The notes beneath the pieces are model-generated. The model saw only the letters and a program-made list of their open reading frames with translations, did not search any database and was not told where the DNA came from. From Rhodovulum sp. MB263 (GTDB taxonomy: Bacteria > Pseudomonadota > Alphaproteobacteria > Rhodobacterales > Rhodobacteraceae), in contig NZ_CP020384.1 of the NCBI RefSeq assembly GCF_002073975.1, forward strand, positions 3,348,001-3,412,000: 64,000 nucleotides of DNA, in the 5' to 3' direction. Positions within the stretch are counted from its first letter, which is position 1; every line of letters starts with the position of its first letter. Position numbers and translations under genes: made by a program. Positions 26,220 to 34,617 of this stretch are shown here, in pieces.

Positions 26220-28049
26220 ATGCGCATCACCCCGCCCGCCCCCGTCTTCGACGCCAATGCCAGCGCCGGCGGCGCGCTGGGAGACCTGCCCGAATGGGAT
26301 CTGTCCGATCTCTATGCCGCGCCCGACGCGCCCGAGATCGCCCGCGACATGGACTGGCTCGAGCAGGAATGCGCGGCCTTCGCGGCCGATTACGAGGGCA
26401 GGCTGGCCGGGCTCGATGCTGCCGGGATGCTGAACTGCATCACCCGCTACGAGGCCATCGACCGTGTGGCCGGGCGGATCATGTCCTATGCCGGGCTGCG
26501 CTACTACCAGAACACCATGGATGCCGGCCGCGCCAAGTTCCTGTCGGACTGTCAGGACCGGATCACCGGCTATACCACGCCGCTCGTGTTCTTCTCGCTG
26601 GAATTCAACAGGATCCCGGAGGACGCCTATGAGGCGCTCTTTGCCGCCGATGCCGCGCTGACGCGCTACAAGCCGGTCTTCGACCGGATGCGGGCAATGC
26701 GGCCCTACCAGCTGTCGGACGAGCTAGAGAAATTCCTGCACGACCAGTCGGTGGTCGGTGCGAGCGCCTGGAACAAGCTGTTCGACGAGACCATCGCCGG
26801 GCTGGAATTCGAGGTCGAGGGCGAGGACGCGCCGCTGGGGATCGAGGGCACGCTGAACCTTCTGACCGATCCCGCGCGCGACAGGCGCGAGGCCGGGGCC
26901 CGCGCGCTGGCCGAGGTCTTCGGCGCCCATATCAAGACCTTCGCCCGCGTCCACAACACGCTGGCCAAGGAGAAGGAGATCGAGGACCGCTGGCGCAAGA
27001 TGCCGACGCCGCAGACCGGGCGGCACCTGTCGAACCATGTCGAACCCGAGGTGGTCGAGGCGCTGCGCAATGCCGTGGTCGCGGCCTATCCCAAGCTCTC
27101 GCATCGCTATTACGCGCTGAAGGCGAAATGGCTGGGGCTCGACAAGCTGCAGGTCTGGGACCGCAACGCGCCGCTGCCGATCGAGGAACCGAAGACGGTC
27201 GGCTGGGACGCTGCCAAGGCCACGGTGATGGAGGCCTATGCCGAATTCTCGCCGAAGATGGCCGAGATCGCGCAGCCCTTCTTCGACAAGGGCTGGATCG
27301 ACGCGGGCGTGAAGACCGGCAAGGCCCCCGGCGCCTTCGCCCATCCGACGGTGACCGACGTCCACCCCTATGTGATGCTGAACTACCTGGGCAAGCCGCG
27401 CGACGTGATGACGCTGGCACATGAGCTGGGGCACGGCGTGCATCAGGTGCTGGCCGCCGGTCAGGGCGAGCTTCTGGCCTCGACGCCGCTGACGCTGGCC
27501 GAGACGGCATCGGTCTTCGGCGAGATGCTGACCTTCCGCAAGCTGCTGGCGGGCGCCACGGCCACGGCGCAGAAGAAGACGCTGCTGGCGGGCAAGGTCG
27601 AGGACATGATCAACACGGTCGTGCGCCAGATCGCCTTCTACGATTTCGAATGCAAACTGCACGAGGCGCGGCGCGGCGGCGAGCTGACGCCCGAGGACAT
27701 CAACGAGATCTGGATGAGCGTGCAGGGCGAGAGCCTCGGGCCGGTCTTCGAATTCATGCCGGGCTACGAGACCTTCTGGTCCTACGTGCCGCATTTCGTC
27801 CATTCGCCCTTCTACGTCTATGCCTATGCCTTCGGCGACGGGCTGGTGAACGCGCTTTACGCGGTCTACGAGGAAAGCGGCGCGGGCTTCCAGGAGAAGT
27901 ATTTCGAGATGCTGAAGGCGGGCGGTTCCAAGCACCACAAGGAGCTGCTGGCGCCGTTCGGGCTCGATGCCTCGGACCCGGCCTTCTGGGACAAGGGGCT
28001 GTCGATGATCTCGGGCATGATCGACGAGCTGGAGGCGATGGAGGACTGA
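26220..28049 (+). CDS. M3-family oligoendopeptidase (PepF-like)
   Basis: This 609-residue cytoplasmic zinc peptidase has the catalytic motif HELGHGVH (His401, Glu402, His405) and the downstream glutamate helix ETASVFGEML typical of M3B oligoendopeptidases. Other markers are EWDLSDLY near the start, GRHLSNHVEPEVVEAL in the middle and the C-terminal SPFYVYAYAFGDGLVNALY segment. It cleaves peptides of about 7-17 residues. The ATG at 26220 lies nine bases after the ligase stop, so it may be read through from the repair genes, though a functional link is not suggested. Length matches the family. Confidence 0.92.
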   Translation: MRITPPAPVFDANASAGGALGDLPEWDLSDLYAAPDAPEIARDMDWLEQECAAFAADYEGRLAGLDAAGMLNCITRYEAIDRVAGRIMSYAGLRYYQNTMDAGRAKFLSDCQDRITGYTTPLVFFSLEFNRIPEDAYEALFAADAALTRYKPVFDRMRAMRPYQLSDELEKFLHDQSVVGASAWNKLFDETIAGLEFEVEGEDAPLGIEGTLNLLTDPARDRREAGARALAEVFGAHIKTFARVHNTLAKEKEIEDRWRKMPTPQTGRHLSNHVEPEVVEALRNAVVAAYPKLSHRYYALKAKWLGLDKLQVWDRNAPLPIEEPKTVGWDAAKATVMEAYAEFSPKMAEIAQPFFDKGWIDAGVKTGKAPGAFAHPTVTDVHPYVMLNYLGKPRDVMTLAHELGHGVHQVLAAGQGELLASTPLTLAETASVFGEMLTFRKLLAGATATAQKKTLLAGKVEDMINTVVRQIAFYDFECKLHEARRGGELTPEDINEIWMSVQGESLGPVFEFMPGYETFWSYVPHFVHSPFYVYAYAFGDGLVNALYAVYEESGAGFQEKYFEMLKAGGSKHHKELLAPFGLDASDPAFWDKGLSMISGMIDELEAMED

Positions 28050-28113
28050 CCCCGCGCCTCATTGCCGGGCGGCGCGTCCTGCGCCACCCGGCCCGATCGG
28101 GCCCGGGACCGGC

Positions 28114-28416
28114 TTATTTCCAGTCGGTCCAGGGGAAGGGCTTCGCTTCGCCCGCCACCGTCAGGTAGCGCGCGGCAATCGCCATCCAGTTGGCGAGCTT
28201 GTCGCCGAATTCTGCAATCCGCTCGTTCTCTTCCTTGGCGAAGAGCAGCCAGCCGAATTGCAGCACCGCCGCGATGATCAGGATCAGCTGCGCGGCATAG
28301 AAGAGGGCCAGCATCAACAGCATCCAGCCCCCCCGGATCAGCGCAGGACGGTAGCCCTTGTCCTGGGCATCCGATGCCCGGGCGCCATCGCTCAGCGTCG
28401 AGTTGGTATCGGTCAT
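28114..28416 (-). CDS. DUF4389 family small membrane protein
   Basis: A 100-residue protein with one long hydrophobic helix pair (GGWMLLMLALFYAAQLILII and an adjoining VLQFGWLLFA) and the family ending W...A.RYLT....PFPWTDW. DUF4389 proteins are small membrane proteins of unknown function. It lies convergent to the PepF-like gene and 51 bases after the host-attachment-type gene on the same strand, with which it may be co-transcribed. Confidence 0.75.
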   Translation of the reverse strand: MTDTNSTLSDGARASDAQDKGYRPALIRGGWMLLMLALFYAAQLILIIAAVLQFGWLLFAKEENERIAEFGDKLANWMAIAARYLTVAGEAKPFPWTDWK

Positions 28417-28467
28417 GGGTCCAGCCTCCGATATGACCGCATCCCCGGGACGCCCCTCGCCCCTGCC

Positions 28468-28902
28468 TCAGAACACGATCACCTCCTCGAAATGGCGAGG
28501 CAGGTCCTCGGCTGCAACCCCCACGATGTCCTTGTTGAGATCGACCGCAAGCGCGCGTTCCAGCGAGCCCTCGATCCGGTTGCGCAACTCGCCAAGCATC
28601 TTCGGCGGCGCCGCCATCACGAAACGGTCGTAATCGCCTTCGGCCCAGACCTCGGCGGCGATCTCCAGCACATCGGCCGCGAAGCTTTCGCGGTTCTGGA
28701 CCCGCAGGCTTGTCGGCGGCTCCATCGCGTGATGTCCGGCCGTCGCGCCGCCCTGGTCGCGGCCGCGCCCGTCGGCATATTCGATCTCGCGTGCCTTCGA
28801 GAACCGGGTCACTTCGGCAAGCCCCTTGCCGGTCCCGCGATTGACCAGCAGACGCGCGTCGCGCTCGTTGGCGACGAGAACCAGTGTCTTGAACGGTATC
28901 AT
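28468..28902 (-). CDS. Host-attachment family protein (AtsC-like)
   Basis: This 144-residue protein begins TLVLVANERDARLLVNRG, has a central EPPTSLRVQNRESFAADVLE helix, and ends with YDRFVMAAPPKMLGELRNR and HFEEVIVF. These match the 'protein required for attachment to host cells' family (Host_attach), whose fold resembles ribosome-associated eRF1-like/Rossmann domains; the name comes from an Agrobacterium phenotype and the function is not settled. The ATG at 28902 has GGGAGG upstream. Many relatives belong to stress regulons, but no EcfG-type promoter was seen here. Confidence 0.75.
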   Translation of the reverse strand: MIPFKTLVLVANERDARLLVNRGTGKGLAEVTRFSKAREIEYADGRGRDQGGATAGHHAMEPPTSLRVQNRESFAADVLEIAAEVWAEGDYDRFVMAAPPKMLGELRNRIEGSLERALAVDLNKDIVGVAAEDLPRHFEEVIVF

Positions 28903-29005
28903 GGCCTCCCCTCCTGTCGGTTGACACCCTCTCAACACGGCCCGCACGCCAGAGGTTCCTCCGGGCCCGGCCCGCAGCCCGGAGGAAACGAGGCGCGGCC
29001 GCGCT

Positions 29006-29866
29006 TCAGCCGGGGCTCAGCCCGCGCATCTTCTCCGAGCGCCGCCGCAGGATCTCGACCGCGGTCAGAAGCCCGATCGAGACCACCACGAGGATCGTCG
29101 CGACCGCAAGGATGGTCGGGCTGATCTGCTCGCGCAGCCCGGTGAACATCTGCCAGGGCAGCGTCTGCTGGTTGGCCGAGCCCACGAACAGCACCACCAC
29201 CACCTCGTCGAAGGAGGTGATGAAGGCAAACAGCCCCCCCGAGACGACGCCGGGCAGGATCAGCGGCATCTGCACCTTGAAGAAGGTCGTGACCGGGTTC
29301 GCGCCGAGACTGGCCGAGGCCCGGGTCAGCGAGGTGTCGAAGCCCACCAGCGTCGCTGTCACCGTGATGATGACGAAGGGAATGCCCAGCGCCGCATGGG
29401 CCAGCACCACGCCGATATAGGTGCCCTGCAGCCCGATCCGGGAATAGAAGAAATACATCCCCGCCGCCGAGATGATCAGCGGCACGATCATCGGCGAGAT
29501 CAGGATCGCCATGATCGTGCGCCGGAAGGGCACATGCTCCTGGCTGAGCCCCACCGCGGCCAGGGTGCCGAGCGAAACCGCAAGGAAGGTCGCGGCAGGC
29601 GCGATCTTGACCGAGTTCCAGAGCGCATGCTGCCAGGAATTGCTGGTGAAGAACTCGCGGTAATGCTTGAGCGAATAGCCCTCGGGGTCGAGCGCCAGCA
29701 TCTTCGGCGTGAAGGTGAAGAAATTCTCGGCGTTGAAGCTGAGCGGGATGATCACGAGGATCGGCGCGATCAGGAAGAAGAAGATCAGCCCGCAGATCAC
29801 GTAGAAGGCATAATGCCAGATCCGCTGACCGGTCGTGGCATAGGGGGGAAGGTCCATCTGTGACAT
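29006..29866 (-). CDS. ABC transporter permease, spermidine/putrescine PotC-like
   Basis: This 286-residue inner-membrane protein has six predicted helices and the permease signature near residue 190 (ASASLGANPVTTFFKVQMPL; EAA-like loop that docks the ATPase). It resembles PotC/YdcV permeases for polyamines and related compounds. It is the last gene of the operon, five bases after the other permease, and pairs with it to form the channel. Substrate specificity is set by the upstream binding protein and cannot be read here. Confidence 0.88.
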   Translation of the reverse strand: MSQMDLPPYATTGQRIWHYAFYVICGLIFFFLIAPILVIIPLSFNAENFFTFTPKMLALDPEGYSLKHYREFFTSNSWQHALWNSVKIAPAATFLAVSLGTLAAVGLSQEHVPFRRTIMAILISPMIVPLIISAAGMYFFYSRIGLQGTYIGVVLAHAALGIPFVIITVTATLVGFDTSLTRASASLGANPVTTFFKVQMPLILPGVVSGGLFAFITSFDEVVVVLFVGSANQQTLPWQMFTGLREQISPTILAVATILVVVSIGLLTAVEILRRRSEKMRGLSPG

Positions 29867-29871
29867 GCGCG

Positions 29872-31554
29872 TTATCCCAGGCTCACATTGTCGATGCCCA
29901 CGAGCTTGTCATAGGCCCAGTAAAGGATCAGCACGACGCCCAGCAGGATCGAGCCCAGCGCGGCCGCGAGGCCCCAGTTGAGCGAGCTGGAAATGTGATA
30001 GGCGATCCGGTTCGAGATGAAGGTGCCGTTGGTCCCGCCGACCAGTTCGGGCGTGATGTAATAGCCGATGGCCAGGATGAAGACGAGGATGCAGCCCGCG
30101 CCGATGCCGGGCACCGATTGCGGGAAATAGACCCGCCAGAACGCCGTCCAGTTGGTGGCGCCGAGGCTTTTCGCGGCCCGCAGGTAAGAGGGCGGGATGG
30201 TCTTCATCACCGAATAAAGCGGCAATATCATAAAGGGCAGCAGGATATGCGTCATCGCGATGATGGTGCCGGTCTGGTTGTTGATCAGGATCAGCCGACC
30301 GCTGTTCGACACGATCCCGAGCCAGACCAGGATGTCGTTGATCACCCCCTGTTGCTGCAAGAGCACCTTCCAGGCCGAGGTCCGAACCAGAAGCGAGGTC
30401 CAGAACGGCAAGAGCACCAGGATCATCAACAGGTTCGAGGTCCGGAGCGGCAGGTTCGACAGCAGATAGGCAATCGGATAGCCCAGCAGCACGCAGGAGC
30501 CCATGATCATCAGGCTCATGAACAGCGTCCGTTCGAACAGCATGATGTAGATCTGCCGGTCCTCGGGCTGGGCGGCAATCCCGTCGGCGGTCAGTTGCAG
30601 ATCGACCGCATTCAGGAAATAGCCCGGCGTGTAGTCGGGCGAGAAGGCCTTGATCGTGCCCCAGACCCCGGGATCTGCCCAGTCCTTGTCGGCTTTCAGA
30701 TAGAGCCCGGACAGATCGACCGGGGCGAAGCCCTCGACCGCGTCATGGGCGGCATCGAGCATCGCCCCGGCCTCGGGACCGAGCCGGGCCACCGCGCCCG
30801 GCCCGATATGCAGAAGATCGCGGTAAAGCGCCAGATAGACCGGCGCCCAGGGCGCTTCGGCAGCCGGATCGTCGCCATCCTCGAGCTGAACGATGCGGGC
30901 GAATTGGGCATAGGCGCTGGCGGTTTCGGGCAGCACCTCGCCGACCCCGTCCCCAAGCACAAAGAGCGGCTGGCTCTGGGTGAAGGGCTCGCCCGCGGTC
31001 TTCGCGGCATCGCGGGCGGCGGCCCAAGCGCGATAGGTCGCGGTCCAGTCCGGATCGGCCATCAGCGCGACCCAGGTCGCGGGGTCTTCCCAGACCGGAT
31101 CGACCGCGACGAACTGGTCGCGATAGCTCTCGCCGAAATCGTCGACCCGCCGGCCGGTCTTGCGGAACAGCGAGGAAATGCCGGAATATTCGTAATTCAG
31201 CCGCGAGCCGAGCCGGGTATGCTGCTTGCGCTCGGCGGCGGCGACCAGATCATAGGTGAAGGCCGCCAGCACGCGGTCCGAGGGCATCTGCCCGCTGTCG
31301 GGGTCGTAGTCCCGGATCGCGCGGGCGGTGCGCGGCAGCGTGTCCGAGACGATCTGGTTCTCGACCGAGCGGAACAGCATGTCGGCGATGGGGGCGATGA
31401 AGGTCACCAGCACGAAGACCAGAAGCGGTGCGATCAGCATCAGCGCGCGCAGCTTCTGGGCCCGGAGCGCGCGGCGCAGGCTGCGCTTGAGCGGCGCGCC
31501 ATCGGCGGCGAGGACAGGGCCCGGGGCGGCGGTATCGGTGGCGGGTCCGGTCAT
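29872..31554 (-). CDS. ABC transporter permease, PotB-like, with a long extracytoplasmic insertion
   Basis: This 560-residue permease is about twice the length of PotB. After the first membrane helix (LRALMLIAPLLVFVLVTFIA) a stretch of about 250 residues, roughly 65-315, is hydrophilic and lacks membrane segments, so it should lie in the periplasm. The remaining five helices and the ATPase-docking loop (AAKSLGATNWTAFWRVYFPQ) are normal. Its start overlaps the stop of the DUF1330 gene (ATGA). Large periplasmic loops of this kind exist in a subset of alphaproteobacterial polyamine/opine-type permeases, and may contact the binding protein. Confidence 0.85.
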   Translation of the reverse strand: MTGPATDTAAPGPVLAADGAPLKRSLRRALRAQKLRALMLIAPLLVFVLVTFIAPIADMLFRSVENQIVSDTLPRTARAIRDYDPDSGQMPSDRVLAAFTYDLVAAAERKQHTRLGSRLNYEYSGISSLFRKTGRRVDDFGESYRDQFVAVDPVWEDPATWVALMADPDWTATYRAWAAARDAAKTAGEPFTQSQPLFVLGDGVGEVLPETASAYAQFARIVQLEDGDDPAAEAPWAPVYLALYRDLLHIGPGAVARLGPEAGAMLDAAHDAVEGFAPVDLSGLYLKADKDWADPGVWGTIKAFSPDYTPGYFLNAVDLQLTADGIAAQPEDRQIYIMLFERTLFMSLMIMGSCVLLGYPIAYLLSNLPLRTSNLLMILVLLPFWTSLLVRTSAWKVLLQQQGVINDILVWLGIVSNSGRLILINNQTGTIIAMTHILLPFMILPLYSVMKTIPPSYLRAAKSLGATNWTAFWRVYFPQSVPGIGAGCILVFILAIGYYITPELVGGTNGTFISNRIAYHISSSLNWGLAAALGSILLGVVLILYWAYDKLVGIDNVSLG

Positions 31555-31841
31555 GCCACGCCCTCGACCAGAACCACGTCGCTTGTCGCGGTGGCGTGAC
31601 GGATCGCGGCCACGTCCTGATATTGCGGCGAATGGAAGGCGCGTTTCGCGGCCTCGAAATCGGGGAACTCGATCACCACATGGCGATCCTTCATCGGCCC
31701 TTCGGGCGCCTCCGAGGCGCCGCCCCGCACCAGGAATCTGCCGCCGAAGCTTTCAAGGATCGGCGTGTCGCGCTCGACATACTCCTGGTAGGCCTCCGGG
31801 TCGATCACGGTGATATGGGCGATGATATAGCCTTTCGGCAT
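31551..31841 (-). CDS. DUF1330 family protein within the transporter operon
   Basis: A 96-residue alpha/beta-barrel (ferredoxin-like) protein with the family signature KGYIIAHITVIDPEAYQEYV, GGRFLVRGG, and HVVIEFPDFEAAKRAFHSP followed by YQDVAAIRHATATSDVVLVE. DUF1330 proteins are small dimeric proteins of unknown function related in fold to antibiotic-biosynthesis monooxygenases. The ATG at 31841 precedes a four-base overlap with the permease downstream, so it is translated with the transporter. The binding-protein gene and an intercistronic hairpin lie upstream. It might act on the imported compound, which is inference from position only. Confidence 0.85.
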   Translation of the reverse strand: MPKGYIIAHITVIDPEAYQEYVERDTPILESFGGRFLVRGGASEAPEGPMKDRHVVIEFPDFEAAKRAFHSPQYQDVAAIRHATATSDVVLVEGVA

Positions 31842-31919
31842 CTCGCACGTCCCCCTGCTTTTTATGCTGGGACCGGGGCGCACGCATGCGGCGCCGCCCG
31901 GGCCGTTCGGTCGGATGAT

Positions 31920-31954
31920 CGGGTCGGCGCGCTCCGCCTGGGGGCGCCGACCCG
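31920..31954 (-). other. Intercistronic hairpin after the binding-protein gene
   Basis: CGGGTCGGCGC (31920-31930) pairs perfectly with GCGCCGACCCG (31944-31954). No U-run follows on the minus strand. Such hairpins after binding-protein genes often protect that part of the mRNA, giving more binding protein than permease. Confidence 0.6.
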
Positions 31955-31971
31955 GGCCGCTTTCGGGCCGC

Positions 31972-33099
31972 TTACCTGGCGAGCCAGGCCTGGAATTTGG
32001 CCTCGACATCGTCCTGGTTGTCAGCCCACCATTCGATGTTGTTCACCAGATAGTTCTTCTGGTTCGCCGGGTTGGTGGGCATGAAGGGCGCCATCTCGAT
32101 GCCGAGATCGGCATGGGTCGAAACCAGCGGCTGCGACGATGCCCGCGACGGGCCATAGGAGATGTACTTGGCCTGATCGGCCAGGCGCTGGGTGTCGGTC
32201 GCGAAATGCAGGAAATGCTCGACGCGCTTCAGCCGGTCCTCGGGCAGATCGGCGGGAACGATCCAGCCGTCATAGTCGAAGACCTGCCAGTCCCAGAGCA
32301 TCTTCACCGGCTGGTTCTGCTCGACGATCAGGCTGAACAGACGGCCGTTATAGGTCGAGCCGATGACCACCTCGCCATCGGCCAGGCGCTGCGGCGTCTC
32401 GGCGCCCGCCGACCACCAGATCACGTCGTCCTTGATGGTGTCGAGCTTGGCCAGCGCGCGGTCGACACCCTCGGGCGTGTCGAGCACGTCGTAAAGCTCG
32501 TCCTTCTCGACGCCGTCGCAGAGCAGCGCCCATTCGAGATTCTTCTTCGGGCGCTTCTCGAGGCTGCGCTTGCCGGGGAAGGTCTCGGTATCGAACAGCG
32601 CGCAGAGATTCTCGGGCTCCTTGCCGTTCCAGGCCGCGACATCGGTACGGTAGCCGAAGGTGGTCGAGAACACGATCTGCGGCACGAAACAGTCATTGAT
32701 GACGCTGTCGCCGAAATCCTTGGTCGCCGGGGTGCCGTCGGGCGCGGCCGCCAGCATCTCGTCAAGATCCACTTCCATCGCCAGGCCCTCATCGCAGAGC
32801 CGCTGGCTGTCGGGGCCCTCGACATCGACCAGATCCCAGGTGATGTTGCCCGCCTCGTTCATGGCGCGCAGCTTGGCCACCGCCTCGTTCGAGCTTTCGT
32901 CCCAGGTGAAGCCGGTGCCGGTCATCTCGGCATAGGGCTCGGAATAGGCCTTCTGCTGACTGGTCTGGTAGGCCCCTCCCCAGGACACGACGGTCAAGCT
33001 GTCGGCGCAGCCCTCGCAGGGCGGCAGGTCCTCGGCAAAGGCAAATCCGGCGGGCAGCGCCGCCAGTGCGGTTGCGGAAAGAAGATGTCTGATCGTCAT
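31972..33099 (-). CDS. ABC transporter periplasmic binding protein, PotD-like
   Basis: This 375-residue protein starts with a signal peptide (IRHLLSATALAALPAGFAFA, cleavage after AFA) and a Cys-x-x-Cys pair soon after (PPCEGC). The mature part has LTVVSWGGAY, WDLVDVEG, and the closing VNNIEWWADN typical of extracellular solute-binding proteins for spermidine/putrescine-type transporters. It captures the substrate in the periplasm. It is second in the operon, 77 bases after the ATPase gene. Substrate could be a polyamine, an opine or another cationic compound; the aromatic/acidic pocket residues cannot be assigned with confidence. Confidence 0.88.
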   Translation of the reverse strand: MTIRHLLSATALAALPAGFAFAEDLPPCEGCADSLTVVSWGGAYQTSQQKAYSEPYAEMTGTGFTWDESSNEAVAKLRAMNEAGNITWDLVDVEGPDSQRLCDEGLAMEVDLDEMLAAAPDGTPATKDFGDSVINDCFVPQIVFSTTFGYRTDVAAWNGKEPENLCALFDTETFPGKRSLEKRPKKNLEWALLCDGVEKDELYDVLDTPEGVDRALAKLDTIKDDVIWWSAGAETPQRLADGEVVIGSTYNGRLFSLIVEQNQPVKMLWDWQVFDYDGWIVPADLPEDRLKRVEHFLHFATDTQRLADQAKYISYGPSRASSQPLVSTHADLGIEMAPFMPTNPANQKNYLVNNIEWWADNQDDVEAKFQAWLAR

Positions 33100-33176
33100 T
33101 GCGATCTCCCTGCTGACTTGGCCCGGATCAGTGTTGCTCCGGCCACCGCCCCCGGGCGAGGCGGGCCCGGAAACCG

Positions 33177-34271
33177 TCAGGGCGCATCAAGCGCGCGGCA
33201 GTCCTCCGGCAACCAGCCGATCTCGATATGCTCGCCCGGCTTCAGGCGGCGCTGGTCGGGGGCGTTGCGGGTCTTGATGACAAAATCGTCATTGCCCGCC
33301 ACCCGCAGCCGGGTGCGGTAGATGTCGCCCATGTAGATGAATTCCAGCACCTCGGCATGGATCAGATGCGCCCCGGGCGTAAGCCGCTTGGGGTCGATCT
33401 CGACCCGCTCGGGCCGGATCGAGACCAGCGTGCGTTCGCCGGGCCGCGAGACATTGACCGGGACCGCATCGATCACCTCGCCATCGTCGAGCTCGATCAG
33501 CGCATTGCCGTCGATCTGCTTGATCCGGCCGAGCAGCGTGTTGTTCTCGCCGATGAACTGGGCGACGAAGCTGTTCACGGGCTTCTCGTAAAGCTCGTCG
33601 GGTCGGGCCAGTTGCTGGATCCGGCCATCGTTGAACACCGCGACCCGGTCGGACATGGTCAGCGCCTCGGTCTGGTCATGGGTGACATAGACCGTGGTGA
33701 TCCCCAGATTATGGGCCAGCCGGGTGATCTCGAACTGCATATGCTCGCGCAGCTGCTTGTCGAGCGCGCCGAGCGGTTCGTCCATCAGCACCAGCTCGGG
33801 CTCGAAGACCAGCGCGCGGGCCAGCGCGATCCGCTGCTGCTGGCCGCCCGAAAGCTGGGCCGGGCGGCGGCCGCCGAAAGCCCCCATCTGCACCATGTCG
33901 AGCGCGCGCTGCACCTTCTCTTCGCGCTCGGAACGGCCGATCTTGCGCACCTCGAGCGGGAAGGCGAGATTCTCGGCCACGGTCATGTGCGGGAACAGCG
34001 CATAGTTCTGAAATACCATGCCAATTCCACGCTTGTGCGGCGGGATGTTATTGATCGGATTGCCGTCGAGAAGAATGTCGCCATGGGTGGCCGTCTCGAA
34101 CCCGGCCAGCATCATCAGGCAGGTGGTCTTGCCCGACCCCGAGGGCCCGAGCATCGTCAGGAATTCCCCCTTGCCGATCGAAAGATTGAGATCTTTGACG
34201 ACGAGAGTTTCCCCGTCATAGCTTTTTTGCACGCGGTCAAAGACCACGAAACCGTCGTTTGTTCCGGTCAA
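33177..34271 (-). CDS. ABC transporter ATP-binding protein, PotA-like
   Basis: This 364-residue ATPase shows Walker A GPSGSGKTT, the Q-loop MVFQNYALFPHMTV, the signature [16 protein letters not shown], Walker B LVLMDEPLGALD and the H-loop YVTHDQ, followed by a C-terminal TOBE domain of about 110 residues. It powers the polyamine-type importer encoded downstream. The start is a TTG at 34271 behind AGGGGA; there is no ATG before the first strand (DGFVVFDRVQKSYDG) except a distant one at 34409 whose translation is not family-like. It heads the operon ATPase, binding protein, DUF1330, permease, permease. Confidence 0.9.
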   Translation of the reverse strand: MTGTNDGFVVFDRVQKSYDGETLVVKDLNLSIGKGEFLTMLGPSGSGKTTCLMMLAGFETATHGDILLDGNPINNIPPHKRGIGMVFQNYALFPHMTVAENLAFPLEVRKIGRSEREEKVQRALDMVQMGAFGGRRPAQLSGGQQQRIALARALVFEPELVLMDEPLGALDKQLREHMQFEITRLAHNLGITTVYVTHDQTEALTMSDRVAVFNDGRIQQLARPDELYEKPVNSFVAQFIGENNTLLGRIKQIDGNALIELDDGEVIDAVPVNVSRPGERTLVSIRPERVEIDPKRLTPGAHLIHAEVLEFIYMGDIYRTRLRVAGNDDFVIKTRNAPDQRRLKPGEHIEIGWLPEDCRALDAP

Positions 34272-34617
34272 CCGGCATCCCCTGTTGTCTGGCGCTCCCT
34301 TTTTGGGACCGCTCTTTTTATCGGCTCTGCTGCCGCTTCTGGAAAAGGTAACATCAGAACCTCTAAGCGCAACGCAGAACTTTAATACGGCGCGATACGC
34401 CCCGGCCATTCCCCGTTCTCGAAGAGATCGCCGCCCGACCGGGGCCGATCACCCCTTCCGTGCTAGCCAGGCCTCGCAGGCGCACCACATCCGCGCCGCC
34501 CGAAAATGCAAACAGGTCGGGCATCTGCCGCAATATCGGGCAATTTTGCCTTGCCCTGCCCGGTTTCGGGCAGCCTTCGGTCCGGGAAAGGCGGTCCGGG
34601 GGGTCCGGCGCAAGACC
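34272..34617. other. Intergenic region upstream of the transporter operon
   Basis: No gene is seen. It must contain the promoter of the ABC operon. A hairpin CTGCCCG-GTTT-CGGGCAG lies at 34556-34573, 45 bases past the end of the benE-like gene, without a U-run; it may be a weak terminator for that gene. The stretch 34300-34390 is relatively AT-rich. Confidence 0.5.

Noticed and set aside
34556-34573. Rho-independent terminator after the benE-like gene
   Set aside because: The hairpin is only 7 bp and has no U-run, so it is listed only as a hairpin in the intergenic entry.
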